A DNA stretch of 64,000 bases, from assembly GCF_042646425.1 (NCBI RefSeq), contig NZ_JBHRTR010000050.1, positions 1-64,000 on the forward strand, given 5' to 3'. The notes below the pieces were generated by a model, which was not told the origin of the DNA, searched no databases, and saw nothing but the letters and a program-made list of their open reading frames with translations. A program made the translations under genes and the position numbers. Below, piece after piece: positions 44,590-53,195 of this stretch. How positions within the stretch are numbered: the stretch's first letter is position 1; the number at the start of each line of letters is the position of its first letter. The DNA is from Marinibaculum pumilum. GTDB taxonomy: Bacteria; Pseudomonadota; Alphaproteobacteria; Ferrovibrionales; Ferrovibrionaceae.

Positions 44590-46674
44590 ATGGCTGCAGG
44601 GGGCAGGCGCCGCGGCGGCCCGCCCGACGGTTCCGGTCCGTCCGGCACTTCCGGCCGGCCGAAGCGCGGCCGCGGTACAGCGGGAGCCGGCCGGGCCGCC
44701 GGGCCGCCGGCATCGCGGCGCACAGCGACACCATCCAAGGACAAGTCGGCGACAGGCGGAACCGCGAAGCGACCGGCGCCAGCGGCGCCGCGAAAGGCGG
44801 ACGGGCCGAAGGCGGGCGGGCGGAAACCGACTGGGCAGAAGACGGGCGAACGGGGCGGCGGCGCAGGCGGCCGTCGCCGGGCCGCCGGGACCGCGCCGCG
44901 CGACAGGCGCCGTCGCGGCTTCGGCCGGCTGCTGCTGAAATGGGGCATCGTCGCCAGTGTCTGGCTGGCGGTCGCGGCGCTGGCGCTGCTCGCCTGGTTC
45001 GCCTACGACCTGCCCCGCACCTCGGAACTGCTGGCCGCCGCCAGCCCGTCCGACGGGCCGGCGGTCGTCGTCACCGGCGATGACGGCACCGTCCTCGCAC
45101 GCTATGGGGCCCTCTATGGCGCCCATACACCGCTGGACGCGATGGCGCCCCGCTTCGTGGAGGCGGTGCTGGCAACAGAGGACCGGCGCTTCTTCCAGCA
45201 TCCGGGCATCGATCCGGTCGGCGTGGCGCGCGCCCTGGCCGTGAATATCTGGGCCGGTCGCATCGTGCAGGGCGGCTCGACCATCACCCAGCAGCTGGCC
45301 AAGAACCTGTTCCTGGAGCCGGACCGGACCCTGCGCCGCAAGGTGCAGGAGGCGATGCTGGCGGTCTGGCTGGAACTGCAGTTCGACAAGCGGCAGATCC
45401 TGGATCTCTACCTGAACCGGGTCTATTTCGGCGCCGGCGCCTACGGTGTCGGCGCGGCCGCGGCCCGCTATTTCGGCAAGCTGCCGGCCGACCTCGACCT
45501 GGCGGAGAGCGCGATGCTCGCCGGGCTCCTGAAGGCACCCTCGCGCTGGGCGCCGACCGGCAATCTCGCCGGCGCGCAGGCGCGGGCCGACGCGGTGCTG
45601 GAGAACATGGTGGAGGCCGGCTTCATCGACCGGGCCGCGGCCCGGGCAGCGGCGGCGGATCCGGCCCGACCGATCGCCGCCCTGGGGGAGACACGCGGGG
45701 TCCGCTACTTCACCGACTGGGTCCTGGAGGAGCTGCAGCAGTTCGTCGGCCGCCATGGCGACGACCTGATCGTCCGGACCAGCCTGGACCCGCGCCTGCA
45801 GGCCGCGGCGGAGCGCGCCGTGCGCGAGGGTGTGGCGGCGGCCGCGAACCGCGATGTGGGTCAGGCCGCCCTGGTGGCGATGCGCCCCGACGGGGCGGTG
45901 CTGGCGATGGTCGGCGGGACCGACCATGCCCGCTCCGCCTACAACCGGGCGACCCAGGCGCTGCGGCAGCCGGGATCGGTGTTCAAGCCCTTCGTCTACC
46001 TGGCCGCGCTGGAGGCGGGCTATGCGCCGGACGACCTGGTGGCCGATGCGCCCCTGACGGTCGGGGGCTGGCAGCCGGAGAACTATGATGGCCGCTACCG
46101 CGGCGAGATCACCCTGACCGAGGCGCTGGCCGGCTCCGTCAACGCCGCCACCGTCGCCCTGTCGGAGGCGGTGGGCCGGGACAAGGTGGTGGAGGCGGCG
46201 CAGCGCCTGGGCATCTCTGCGGCCATGCAGCCGCTGCCGGCGATCGCACTGGGCGCGGCGGAGGCCACCCTTCTGGAGCTGACCACCGCCTACGCCGTGT
46301 TCGCCAGCGGCGGACAGGCGGTGCTGCCCTACGCGATCGCCGAGGTGCGCCGGCGCGACGGCAGCCTGGTCTATGAACGGTCCGGTTCCGGCCTCGGCCG
46401 GCTGGTCGCCGGGGAGGATGCGGCCGAGATGACCGCCATGCTGCGGGCGGTGGTCGACAGGGGCACCGGGCGGGCCGCCCGCCTGGACCGGCCGGTGGCG
46501 GGCAAGACCGGCACCAGCTCCGACTATCGCGACGCCTGGTTCATCGGCTATACGGCCGCGCTGGTCGCCGGCGTCTGGACCGGCAACGACGACGGCCGGC
46601 CGATGGAGGGCGTGACCGGCGGCAGCGTGCCGGCCGGCATCTGGCAGGACTTCATGTCACGCGCCGGTTCGTGA
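44590..46674 (+). CDS. penicillin-binding protein 1A family transglycosylase/transpeptidase
   Basis: This class A PBP polymerises and cross-links peptidoglycan. The 694-residue product starts with about 110 residues of Gly/Pro/Lys/Arg-rich cytoplasmic sequence, then one membrane helix (about 118-138). A GT51 domain follows with the catalytic ATEDRRFFQHPGID and GGSTITQQLAKNLFL. The transpeptidase has Ser463 in GSVFKPF, the SxN motif in GSVNAAT and the KTG box in AGKTGTSSD. The C terminus lacks a long extra domain. The very long basic N-terminal tail is unusual. Confidence 0.93.
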   Translation: MAAGGRRRGGPPDGSGPSGTSGRPKRGRGTAGAGRAAGPPASRRTATPSKDKSATGGTAKRPAPAAPRKADGPKAGGRKPTGQKTGERGGGAGGRRRAAGTAPRDRRRRGFGRLLLKWGIVASVWLAVAALALLAWFAYDLPRTSELLAAASPSDGPAVVVTGDDGTVLARYGALYGAHTPLDAMAPRFVEAVLATEDRRFFQHPGIDPVGVARALAVNIWAGRIVQGGSTITQQLAKNLFLEPDRTLRRKVQEAMLAVWLELQFDKRQILDLYLNRVYFGAGAYGVGAAAARYFGKLPADLDLAESAMLAGLLKAPSRWAPTGNLAGAQARADAVLENMVEAGFIDRAAARAAAADPARPIAALGETRGVRYFTDWVLEELQQFVGRHGDDLIVRTSLDPRLQAAAERAVREGVAAAANRDVGQAALVAMRPDGAVLAMVGGTDHARSAYNRATQALRQPGSVFKPFVYLAALEAGYAPDDLVADAPLTVGGWQPENYDGRYRGEITLTEALAGSVNAATVALSEAVGRDKVVEAAQRLGISAAMQPLPAIALGAAEATLLELTTAYAVFASGGQAVLPYAIAEVRRRDGSLVYERSGSGLGRLVAGEDAAEMTAMLRAVVDRGTGRAARLDRPVAGKTGTSSDYRDAWFIGYTAALVAGVWTGNDDGRPMEGVTGGSVPAGIWQDFMSRAGS

Positions 46675-46704
46675 CCCGTCGCGGCGGCCGGCTGGCCGCG
46701 AGCT

Positions 46705-47454
46705 TCAGGCCGCCTCGGCACCATAGGCGAACAGCCGCGACCCGTTCTCCCGCAGCCAGCGCCGCGCGACGTCCGTTGCCGGCATCATCTCCCGCACCAG
46801 GGCCCAGAAGGCAGGGCCATGATTGGCATGGCGCAGATGGGCGACCTCGTGCGCGGCGACATAGGTCAGTACCTCCGGCGGGGCCAGGATCAGACGCCAG
46901 GCGAAGCTCAGATTGCCGTTCGGTGCGCAGCTGCCCCAACGGCTGTGGAGTTCGCGGACAGCGACACGGCGCGGGCGCCGGTCGATGCCGGCCGCCAGGT
47001 CCATGGCGATCCGCGACAGTTCCGCCCGCGCCTGGCCGCGCAGCCAGTCCGACAGGCGGCGGGGCACGAACTCCGCGGCGCCGCCGACAACCAGCTCACC
47101 ATCGCCCAGCAGGACCGTGCCGCGCAGTGCGGGATCGTGGCGGATCCGGACGGGTTCGCCGCGATAGGCCAGTTCCACCCCGTCGCGGAACGGGCGGGCG
47201 GGCGGCAGGGCGGCGATCTGGCTGGCCAGCCAGCCGGCATGGCGCTGCAGGAAGATCTCCGCCTGCGCCTGCCGGAAGCCGGGCGGCAGGGTCAGGGCGA
47301 CATGCCGGCGCGCGCTGTCGACCCGCAGCTGGGCCCGCCGGGCCCGCGGGTTGCGCCGGCATACCAGCGGCAGGCGCATGGCGGTGCCGCACGGCAGGGT
47401 CACCGCGACCCTGTCGTTCACCAACTCTGCGCGGATCGGCGCGATATGGCCCAT
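46705..47454 (-). CDS. YgjP-like (DUF45, M48-type) metallopeptidase
   Basis: The 249-residue product has the zinc motif HEVAH (His202, Glu203, His206) with a further ligand candidate His212 in NHGPAFW, and the family strand SRWGSCAPNGNLSFAWRLILAP just before it. YgjP-type proteins are often annotated as M48-family peptidases; their substrate is not well known. No signal peptide, so it is likely cytoplasmic. It converges on the PBP gene and is divergent from the EEP gene at 47680. Confidence 0.88.
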   Translation of the reverse strand: MGHIAPIRAELVNDRVAVTLPCGTAMRLPLVCRRNPRARRAQLRVDSARRHVALTLPPGFRQAQAEIFLQRHAGWLASQIAALPPARPFRDGVELAYRGEPVRIRHDPALRGTVLLGDGELVVGGAAEFVPRRLSDWLRGQARAELSRIAMDLAAGIDRRPRRVAVRELHSRWGSCAPNGNLSFAWRLILAPPEVLTYVAAHEVAHLRHANHGPAFWALVREMMPATDVARRWLRENGSRLFAYGAEAA

Positions 47455-47596
47455 GAGCCGCAGTCTACCGCGATTCGCGGGCCGGCCAGAGGGTCCCTGC
47501 CAGAGGGTCCATGGCGGTCGACGATGCGGCGCCTGCGCGGCTTAATGTCCTCTTTGCCGGTGGCTGCGGGGCCGCTAAGGGCTGCCGTTCCCAGCA

Positions 47597-47650
47597 ACAG
47601 TGAAAACGTTGGCGACAGTGAAAAGGTTGGCAACGGCGAAGACGTTTTCA
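47597..47650. repeat. 18-bp degenerate tandem repeat with outer dyad
   Basis: Three 18-bp units lie at 47597-47614, 47615-47632 and 47633-47650 (ACAGTGAAAACGTTGGCG and variants). TGAAAACGT (47601-47609) and ACGTTTTCA (47642-47650) also form a 9-bp inverted repeat with a 32-base loop. The block ends 30 bases before the ATG of the next gene. Confidence 0.75.
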
Positions 47651-47679
47651 CCACGACCCGTCCCGGGAGCGCCATCGCG

Positions 47680-48576
47680 ATGCCGGTCACCCTGGCGAGC
47701 TACAACATGCATTTCGGCATCGGCACCGACGGCCGCTACGACATGGCGCGCCTGGCCGATGCCGTTGCCGCGGCGGACATCGTCTGCCTGCAGGAGGTCA
47801 CCCAGGGCTGGCCGCAGACCGGCCACGAGGACCAGCTGGCCACCCTGGCGACGCGGCTCGACCGGCATGCGGTGTTCGGGCCGATGCTCAGCCTGGATGC
47901 TTCCACCCGGGATTCCGAAGGTGGGATCGTGCAGCGCCGCTCCACCTTCGGCAACGCGATCCTCAGCCGCTGGCCGATCCGCCATGCCCGCACCGTGCCG
48001 CTGCCCAAGGCCACGCCGCCGGATAGCTTCGACCTGCAGCGCGTGGCGCTGGAAGGCGTGATCGAGGTGCCGGGGCTGCCGCTGCGGGTCTACAGCGTCC
48101 ATCTCAGCGATATTGCGCCCGGACAGCGCCGCCTGCAGGTCGATACCCTGCGCGACATCGTCGCCGGTGCCGCGGCCGCCGGCCGGCCCTGGGATGGCAC
48201 CTCGCCGCTCATGGAGTTCCTCGGCTACGGCCCGTTCGAGGTGCCGCAGTCGGTCGCGGTGCTGGGCGATTTCAATTTCACCCCGCAGGAGGCGAACTAC
48301 CCCCGGCTGCTGGCGCCCGCGGCGACGGCCGGCCATGACGCGGCGCCGGACGGGTCGTTCCTGGTGGACGCCTGGGACATCGCCCGCGCCCGCGGTGTGG
48401 CGCAGGGGGCGGACCGCACCTATGCCCTGGGCCCGGAAGCCGAGGCGCGCATCGACTATTGCTTCCTGGATGCCGGCCTGGCCGGCCGGGTCGAACGCGC
48501 CTGGATCGACAGCGCCGCGCAGGGAAGCGATCATTACCCGCTGTTCGTCACCCTTGAAAGCCGATCCCAGCCATGA
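47680..48576 (+). CDS. endonuclease/exonuclease/phosphatase family protein (cytosolic)
   Basis: The 298-residue EEP domain protein opens with SYNMHFG, has the catalytic LQEVTQGW (Glu), the VLGDFNFTP strand (Asp-Asn pair) and ends with GSDHYPLFV. It has no signal peptide if the ATG at 47680 is used. An upstream in-frame ATG at 47524 would add 52 residues that include the translated 18-bp repeats (steps SENVGD, SEKVGN, GEDV), which I consider less likely. Its TGA overlaps the ATG of the VOC gene. Substrate unknown. Confidence 0.82.
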   Translation: MPVTLASYNMHFGIGTDGRYDMARLADAVAAADIVCLQEVTQGWPQTGHEDQLATLATRLDRHAVFGPMLSLDASTRDSEGGIVQRRSTFGNAILSRWPIRHARTVPLPKATPPDSFDLQRVALEGVIEVPGLPLRVYSVHLSDIAPGQRRLQVDTLRDIVAGAAAAGRPWDGTSPLMEFLGYGPFEVPQSVAVLGDFNFTPQEANYPRLLAPAATAGHDAAPDGSFLVDAWDIARARGVAQGADRTYALGPEAEARIDYCFLDAGLAGRVERAWIDSAAQGSDHYPLFVTLESRSQP

Positions 48577-48998
48577 CCGCCGCGACCCCGCTGTTCCATC
48601 TCGCCTTCCCGGTCGACGATCTTGCCCGCGCCCGCGCCTTCTATGGCGGTCTGCTGGGCTGCCCGGAGGGCCGCTCCTCCGACGAATGGGTCGATTTCGA
48701 CTTCTACGGCCACCAGATCGTCGCCCATCTGGCCCCCGGCGAGGTGCGGCCGGCGGCGCGCAACGCCGTCGACGACGACCAGGTGCCGGTGCGGCATTTC
48801 GGCGTGATCCTGGACATGGCCAGCTGGCAGGATCTGGCGGATCGCCTGCAGGCTGCCGGCACCGCCTTCATCATCGAGCCGCATATCCGGTTCAAGGGCG
48901 AGGTGGGCGAACAGGCCACGATGTTCTTCTGCGACCCGGCCGGCAATGCGCTGGAGATCAAGGCCTTCGCCGACATGAGCCAGGTGTTCGCGCACTGA
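48573..48998 (+). CDS. VOC (glyoxalase/dioxygenase) superfamily protein
   Basis: The 141-residue product has two beta-alpha-beta-beta-beta units: LFHLAFPVDDLARARAFYGGLLG in the first and VRHFGVILDM in the second, with a C-terminal FFCDPAGNALEIKAF strand. Likely metal ligands are His9, His76 (RHFG) and Glu (LEIK). The fold covers glyoxalases, extradiol dioxygenases and resistance proteins, so the reaction cannot be named. The start overlaps the EEP stop (ATGA), so it is co-translated with that gene. Confidence 0.85.
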   Translation: MTAATPLFHLAFPVDDLARARAFYGGLLGCPEGRSSDEWVDFDFYGHQIVAHLAPGEVRPAARNAVDDDQVPVRHFGVILDMASWQDLADRLQAAGTAFIIEPHIRFKGEVGEQATMFFCDPAGNALEIKAFADMSQVFAH

Positions 48999-49019
48999 GC
49001 CGCCCTGCCGCGGCCGGCA

Positions 49020-49604
49020 TCAGTCGATCCGGTAGTGGATCGGCTTGAAGGCGAAGTTGTTCGATTGTTCCGCGGAACAGGCGGTCAGGCCGATCAGCAG
49101 GTCGGTTTCCGCGCGGAACACGATCCGGTCCCCGGCGCGGCTTTTCGGCGGCAGGACCTTCAGCGCGCCGCTGGTCCCGTCGATATCGACATGCATGAAG
49201 ATGTTGAAGGCGACGGGGATCCGGTCCTCGCCGATGCCCCAGGGGGCGAGCGCCTCGGCCAGGTTGCCCAGGCAGCCGCGATGGGGCCGGTCATGGCCGT
49301 AGATGATGCGGAAGGTGTCGGCGCTGCAGGGTGTCAGGAGGAAGTCGTGGCGTCCGACATCGTCCCGCTCGATCTGCAGCATCACCCGGCTGCGGTTGGA
49401 ATAGAGCGGATCGCCGGCGGTCAGGAACAGCCGGCTGGCATAGTCCAGGGTCCGGCCGGAGGAGATCGCCTCGTCCTGATCCTCCAGGGCGAAGGCCACC
49501 ATGTCGGAGACCTGCTCGCCCTCCGGGTCGATCACCGTCAGCCGCTGACCGCGCTGCAGGACGAAGGCGGTGCCAGACCGCGGCGGGATCACCTGGGCCG
49601 TCAT
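49020..49604 (-). CDS. DUF1989 (urea carboxylase-associated) family protein
   Basis: The 194-residue protein carries the DUF1989 pattern: IPPRSGTAFVLQRGQRLTVIDPEGEQVSD at the start, a SNRSRVMLQIERDD block, FRIIYGHDRPHRGCLGN in the middle and FNIFMHVDIDG followed by an LIGLTACSAEQSNN end. Such proteins often lie beside urea carboxylase and guanidine-breaking enzymes, but none is present here. Its ATG overlaps the TGA of the YqcI/YcgG gene upstream, so the two are made together. The exact chemistry is unknown to me. Confidence 0.85.
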   Translation of the reverse strand: MTAQVIPPRSGTAFVLQRGQRLTVIDPEGEQVSDMVAFALEDQDEAISSGRTLDYASRLFLTAGDPLYSNRSRVMLQIERDDVGRHDFLLTPCSADTFRIIYGHDRPHRGCLGNLAEALAPWGIGEDRIPVAFNIFMHVDIDGTSGALKVLPPKSRAGDRIVFRAETDLLIGLTACSAEQSNNFAFKPIHYRID

Positions 49605-50302
49605 GCGGAGGCCCCCCGTCCGGCGGCGTGGAACGGACAGCGCCAGTCGGCGCCGACCCGCCGGCCGCTGTACTGCAGCGCCTCGCTGGCCTCGCCGTAG
49701 GAGGTGGCCATCGGGTTGGGGCCGCCCTGCAGGCCGGTATCGCGGCGGCGGATCGCCAGCCGCAGCGGGTCGAATCTCTGCGCCTGCCGCAGCATCTCGA
49801 ACTGGTCGTGCGGGTTGAAGACCAGGGTCGGGTGGGGAAAGCGCCGCGCCAGCCGGCTGGCGGCGCCATGCAGGCCGACGACGAAGAACCCCTCCGACCG
49901 CAGGCTGAAGCTGAAATGGGGCGAGGAGGGATCGTCGGACACCCGCGGATCCCAGGGATTGTTCCGGCTGTCCAGCCGGTGCATCGATGCCAGGCGCTGC
50001 CAGAGGGCGCGCTCGAACGCCGCCTCGCCGGACAGGCGCGGGCCTTCGAAGATCGCGACGAACGACCGGAACGGCGTCGGTGCGCGGCGATAGCGCTCGA
50101 CGAAGCGGTACAGGGCCAGCAGCAGGGCACCGTCGTCGCGCCGGTCGGTGAGCGAGCGGCCGACATAGAACTCCATGCCGTCGCGGCCCAGCGCCGCCTT
50201 GGCGCCGACGCAGGGGAAGCTCCGTTCTTCCACGAAGCGCCGGAAGCGGGCGGTCATGTCCGTCCCGCGCCCGGTCGACGACAGGTCTACTGTCAGGGTC
50301 AT
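49601..50302 (-). CDS. YqcI/YcgG family protein (GntA-like haem oxygenase-type N-hydroxylase family)
   Basis: The 233-residue product opens with FVEERSFPCVGAKAAL and ends with a DWRCPFHAA motif, both typical of the YqcI/YcgG family. A FPHPTLVFNPHDQFEMLR block lies in the middle. One member, GntA of guanitoxin synthesis, is a haem-dependent enzyme that N-hydroxylates a guanidine substrate. That supports, but does not prove, an N-oxygenase role here. It is coupled to the DUF1989 gene by an ATGA overlap. An internal ATG (residue 16) is a possible later start. Confidence 0.8.
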   Translation of the reverse strand: MTLTVDLSSTGRGTDMTARFRRFVEERSFPCVGAKAALGRDGMEFYVGRSLTDRRDDGALLLALYRFVERYRRAPTPFRSFVAIFEGPRLSGEAAFERALWQRLASMHRLDSRNNPWDPRVSDDPSSPHFSFSLRSEGFFVVGLHGAASRLARRFPHPTLVFNPHDQFEMLRQAQRFDPLRLAIRRRDTGLQGGPNPMATSYGEASEALQYSGRRVGADWRCPFHAAGRGASA

Positions 50303-50407
50303 CCCTTCCTCCTTGCTGGATCCGCACCGGCGTTGCCAGGCGCGGCGCGGAGGTGAACGGCAAGGGCGGGGCGTTGGTTCCAGCGGCGGGCTTGGCTGCG
50401 GCGGCGC

Positions 50408-51358
50408 CTATTGCCGGCGGGCGATCATCACCGGCTGGAAGAAGCCGCTCTCCTCCGGCATCATCCAGCTGCATTGGCTGAAGCCTGCTGACCGGGCCAT
50501 GCGGGCCAGCTCCGCGCGGCGCAGGGCGCGGTAGCGGGTGACGCCGTGATGTACCTTCCAGCTGCCGGGACCGTCGCGGGGTCCGTCGGCGCGGTCCCCG
50601 CCGGCCTGGTCCCCGTTGGCCTGCTCATCGCGCCAGGTGATGTAGAGATGGGCGTCGTAGAGGCGCTCGTCCTGCCAGTCCCAGACCTGGTAGAGGATGC
50701 GGCGCGGCGGGCCCTCGTGGATGAATGGACCCTCGCCGAAGGGACGCTCGCCCTCGTCCAGGCAACGGTCGAAGTCGCGCATGCTGAGCAGCAGCAGACC
50801 GCCCGGGCGCAGCACGGCGGCCAGGGCCCGCAGGGCCACGATGATCTGGTGTTCGGACAGCAGGTGCGGGATCGCATTGTCGATCGCCAGCACCGCATCG
50901 CGCGGATTGCGGATCATCGCACCCAGCGCACGGATGTCGCTGGCCCGCGCCTGGAGCGGCAAGTGCAGGAGCCGCGCCTCAGCCGCCAGCCGCTGCAGCG
51001 CGGCGGGGCTGATGTCGGTTGCCGTCACCCGGTAGCCCGCCGCCGCCAGCCCCAGCGCCTGGGTGCCGATGCCGGCGGCGCAGTCCAGGATCTCCGCGCC
51101 CGGCGCGATCCCTTCGCCTTCCAGCAATGCGGCGAAGACTTCGCCCTGGTGCCGGCGGGCAAGCGGCCAGTCCGGATAGATCAGGTGGTAGACAGCGGCC
51201 AGCCCGTCATAGAAGCCCTCCGGCGGCGGCGAGGGGCGATCCGCATCGGCACTCCGCACCGGCGGGGCCAGTCGCCCGGCCGGCGGTCGCCGCACCGCCT
51301 CCGGCCGGCTTTCGCTGCCGCGCGGCGGCGGCGGGTGCGGCGGCTGCGGCGGCGACAT
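50408..51358 (-). CDS. class I SAM-dependent methyltransferase
   Basis: The 316-residue product starts with a Pro/Arg-rich stretch (about 1-47), then FYDGLAAVYHLIYPDW, motif I ILDCAAGIGTQALGLAAAG, TATDISPAALQR, the VLAIDNAIPHLL block and LRPGGLLLLSMRD. The overall pattern is near glycine/sarcosine-type N-methyltransferases, but the substrate cannot be fixed. An internal linker holds a 15-bp repeat (residue steps GDQAN/GDQAG/GDRAD). It is the last gene of a minus-strand run after PhaZ and the YcgN-family protein. Confidence 0.8.
   Translation of the reverse strand: MSPPQPPHPPPPRGSESRPEAVRRPPAGRLAPPVRSADADRPSPPPEGFYDGLAAVYHLIYPDWPLARRHQGEVFAALLEGEGIAPGAEILDCAAGIGTQALGLAAAGYRVTATDISPAALQRLAAEARLLHLPLQARASDIRALGAMIRNPRDAVLAIDNAIPHLLSEHQIIVALRALAAVLRPGGLLLLSMRDFDRCLDEGERPFGEGPFIHEGPPRRILYQVWDWQDERLYDAHLYITWRDEQANGDQAGGDRADGPRDGPGSWKVHHGVTRYRALRRAELARMARSAGFSQCSWMMPEESGFFQPVMIARRQ
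50593..50622. repeat. 15-bp tandem pair in the methyltransferase linker
   Basis: GGTCCCCGCCGGCCT (50593-50607) and GGTCCCCGTTGGCCT (50608-50622) differ at two positions and encode repeated five-residue Gly-Asp steps. Confidence 0.7.
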
Positions 51359-51363
51359 CCGGC

Positions 51364-51843
51364 TCACTCGATCCAGTCGACGATATGGTCTTCCAGGTCG
51401 CCGGCCTCGTCTTCCGACAGGGTCAGGCCGCGCACCCCGATTCCGGCCCGATGCACCGCCTCCCGGTCGCCGCAGACCAGGTGATGCCAGGCGGGCAGGT
51501 CCTGGCCCTCGGACACCAGCCGGTAGGCGCAGGTGGAGGGCATCCAGTGGAGGCTGTCGATCACGGCCGGGGTCAGCACGACGCAGTCGGGGACCTTGGC
51601 CTTGCGGTTCGGATAGTCGGTGCAGCGGCAGCTGCCGCTGTCGAACAGCCGGCAGGCGACATTGGTGTATTCGATCTCGCGCGTGTCGGCCCATTCGATC
51701 TTGTGCAGGCAGCACTTGCCGCAGCCGTCGCAGAGGCTTTCCCATTCCGCGGCCGACATCTGCGCCAGGGTCTTGCGGCGCCAGAACGGCGCGTCGGCGA
51801 CATCCGCCGGGACGGGGCCATCCGATGCGGCAGGGCCGGTCAA
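51364..51843 (-). CDS. YcgN-family (UPF0260) cysteine cluster protein
   Basis: The product of about 159 residues carries CDGCGKCCLHK, later Cys in VACRLFDSGSCRC, PDCVVLTP and STCAYRL, and the PAWHHLVCGD segment, the order seen in YcgN. The Cys set suggests metal or Fe-S binding; the function is not known. No ATG lies before the conserved PFWRRKTLAQMS block. The best start is TTG at 51843, which overlaps the TGA of the PhaZ gene (TTGA) and gives a leader of about 20 residues, close to the length in YcgN. Confidence 0.85.
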   Translation of the reverse strand: MTGPAASDGPVPADVADAPFWRRKTLAQMSAAEWESLCDGCGKCCLHKIEWADTREIEYTNVACRLFDSGSCRCTDYPNRKAKVPDCVVLTPAVIDSLHWMPSTCAYRLVSEGQDLPAWHHLVCGDREAVHRAGIGVRGLTLSEDEAGDLEDHIVDWIE

Positions 51844-53072
51844 CGGGCCGCCTGCACGTCGCGGATGAAGGCGGCGATCCGCGGCGCGATCTCGGTGCGC
51901 CAGCGGCGGCCATTGAACACGCCGTAATGCCCGACCCCCTGCTGCACATAGTGCAGCCGCCGGCCGTCGGGGATCGCGGAACAGAGGTCCTGCGCCGCCT
52001 CGGTCTGGCCCAGGCCGGAAATGTCGTCCTTCTCGCCTTCCACCGTCATCAGTGCCGTACGGCGGATCCGCGACGGATCGACCGGGCGACCGCGGCTGGT
52101 CATCACGCCGCGGGGCAGCTGGTGTTCCTGGAACACCTTCTGGATGGTCTGCAGGTAGAATTCCGCCGGCAGGTCCATCACCGAGAGATATTCGTCGTAG
52201 AAGTCCCGGTGGGCCTGGGCGCTGTCGCCGTCGCCCTGGACCAGGTGCCGATAGTGCTTCATCTGCGCGCCGACATGGCGGTCCAGGTTCATGGTCATGA
52301 AGCCGGTCAGTTGCAGGAAACCCGGATAGACCCGCCGCATGAAGCCCAGATAGGGCAGCGGGACCCGGGTAATCACCGTGTTCTCGAACCAGGCAAGGCT
52401 GCGCGACTGGGCCAGGTCGTTGGGCGCCGTCGGGTTGCGCCTGGTGTCGATCGGCCCGCCCATCAGGACCATCGCCGCGGGGCTGCAGGGATGCTCCTGC
52501 GCCGCCATCAGGCTGACCGCGGCGAGCACCGGCACCGACGGCTGGCAGACCGCCATGACCGTGGTGCGCGGGCCCAGGAACTCCATGAACGAGATCAGGT
52601 AGTCGATATAGTCGTCCAGGTCGAAGGCACCCTCCGACAGCGGCACGTCGCGTGCGTCGCGCCAGTCGGTGATGAAGACGCGGTGGTTCGGCAGCAGGGC
52701 CTCCACCGTGCCGCGCAGCAGGGTGGCGTAGTGGCCGCTCATCGGCGCCACCAGAAGGATCTTCGGATCGTGCCGGAACGCGCTGCCGAAGCGCTTGAAG
52801 TATTTCAGGTGGCAGAACGGCCTGCGCAGCACGTCGCGTTCCCGCACGGCGACGACGCGGCCGTCGACCTCTGTCTCCGTCAGGTCGAACACCGGCTTGC
52901 CGTAGGGGCGGGTGGCGCGCTCGAAGATCGCGCTTCCCGCCGCGATTGCCCGGCCGACCGGGGTGAAGCTGACCGGGTTGTAGGGATTGCGGAACGCATA
53001 GGTATTCGCTTCGGCGGCCCATCGCCACGGTGTCATCGACGCGTTCTGCAGTTCGTGCAGGTGGTAGAGCAT
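51840..53072 (-). CDS. phaZ: intracellular polyhydroxyalkanoate depolymerase
   Basis: PhaZ breaks down stored polyhydroxybutyrate granules. The 410-residue product opens MLYHLHELQNASMTPWRW in family fashion. It has the nucleophile Cys176 in AVCQPSVP (the Cys form of a lipase box, as in intracellular depolymerases), a later EGEKDDISG that can supply Asp, and QGVGHYGVFNG with the His. No signal peptide, which fits intracellular use. It implies that this organism stores PHA. Confidence 0.92.
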   Translation of the reverse strand: MLYHLHELQNASMTPWRWAAEANTYAFRNPYNPVSFTPVGRAIAAGSAIFERATRPYGKPVFDLTETEVDGRVVAVRERDVLRRPFCHLKYFKRFGSAFRHDPKILLVAPMSGHYATLLRGTVEALLPNHRVFITDWRDARDVPLSEGAFDLDDYIDYLISFMEFLGPRTTVMAVCQPSVPVLAAVSLMAAQEHPCSPAAMVLMGGPIDTRRNPTAPNDLAQSRSLAWFENTVITRVPLPYLGFMRRVYPGFLQLTGFMTMNLDRHVGAQMKHYRHLVQGDGDSAQAHRDFYDEYLSVMDLPAEFYLQTIQKVFQEHQLPRGVMTSRGRPVDPSRIRRTALMTVEGEKDDISGLGQTEAAQDLCSAIPDGRRLHYVQQGVGHYGVFNGRRWRTEIAPRIAAFIRDVQAAR

Positions 53073-53195
53073 TGGTTCTGCCTTTTCGTCGCCGCGCCGG
53101 CCCGTCCGGACGGGGCTGCCACGCGGCGCCGCGCAATCTATGCCGATCCGCTGCCGTCTGAAAGCCGGGCTGCCCGGATCCGTCCGGTCATGCGG

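Noticed and set aside
47524..47679. Upstream start of the soluble EEP protein
   Set aside because: It would add the translated 18-bp repeats and a poor signal-like stretch; the ATG at 47680 begins right before the domain. Kept only as an alternative.
50408..51358. Methyltransferase as the missing EgtD
   Set aside because: It has a generic motif I and a pattern nearer to small-molecule N-methyltransferases, and is about 6 kb from egtB on the other strand.
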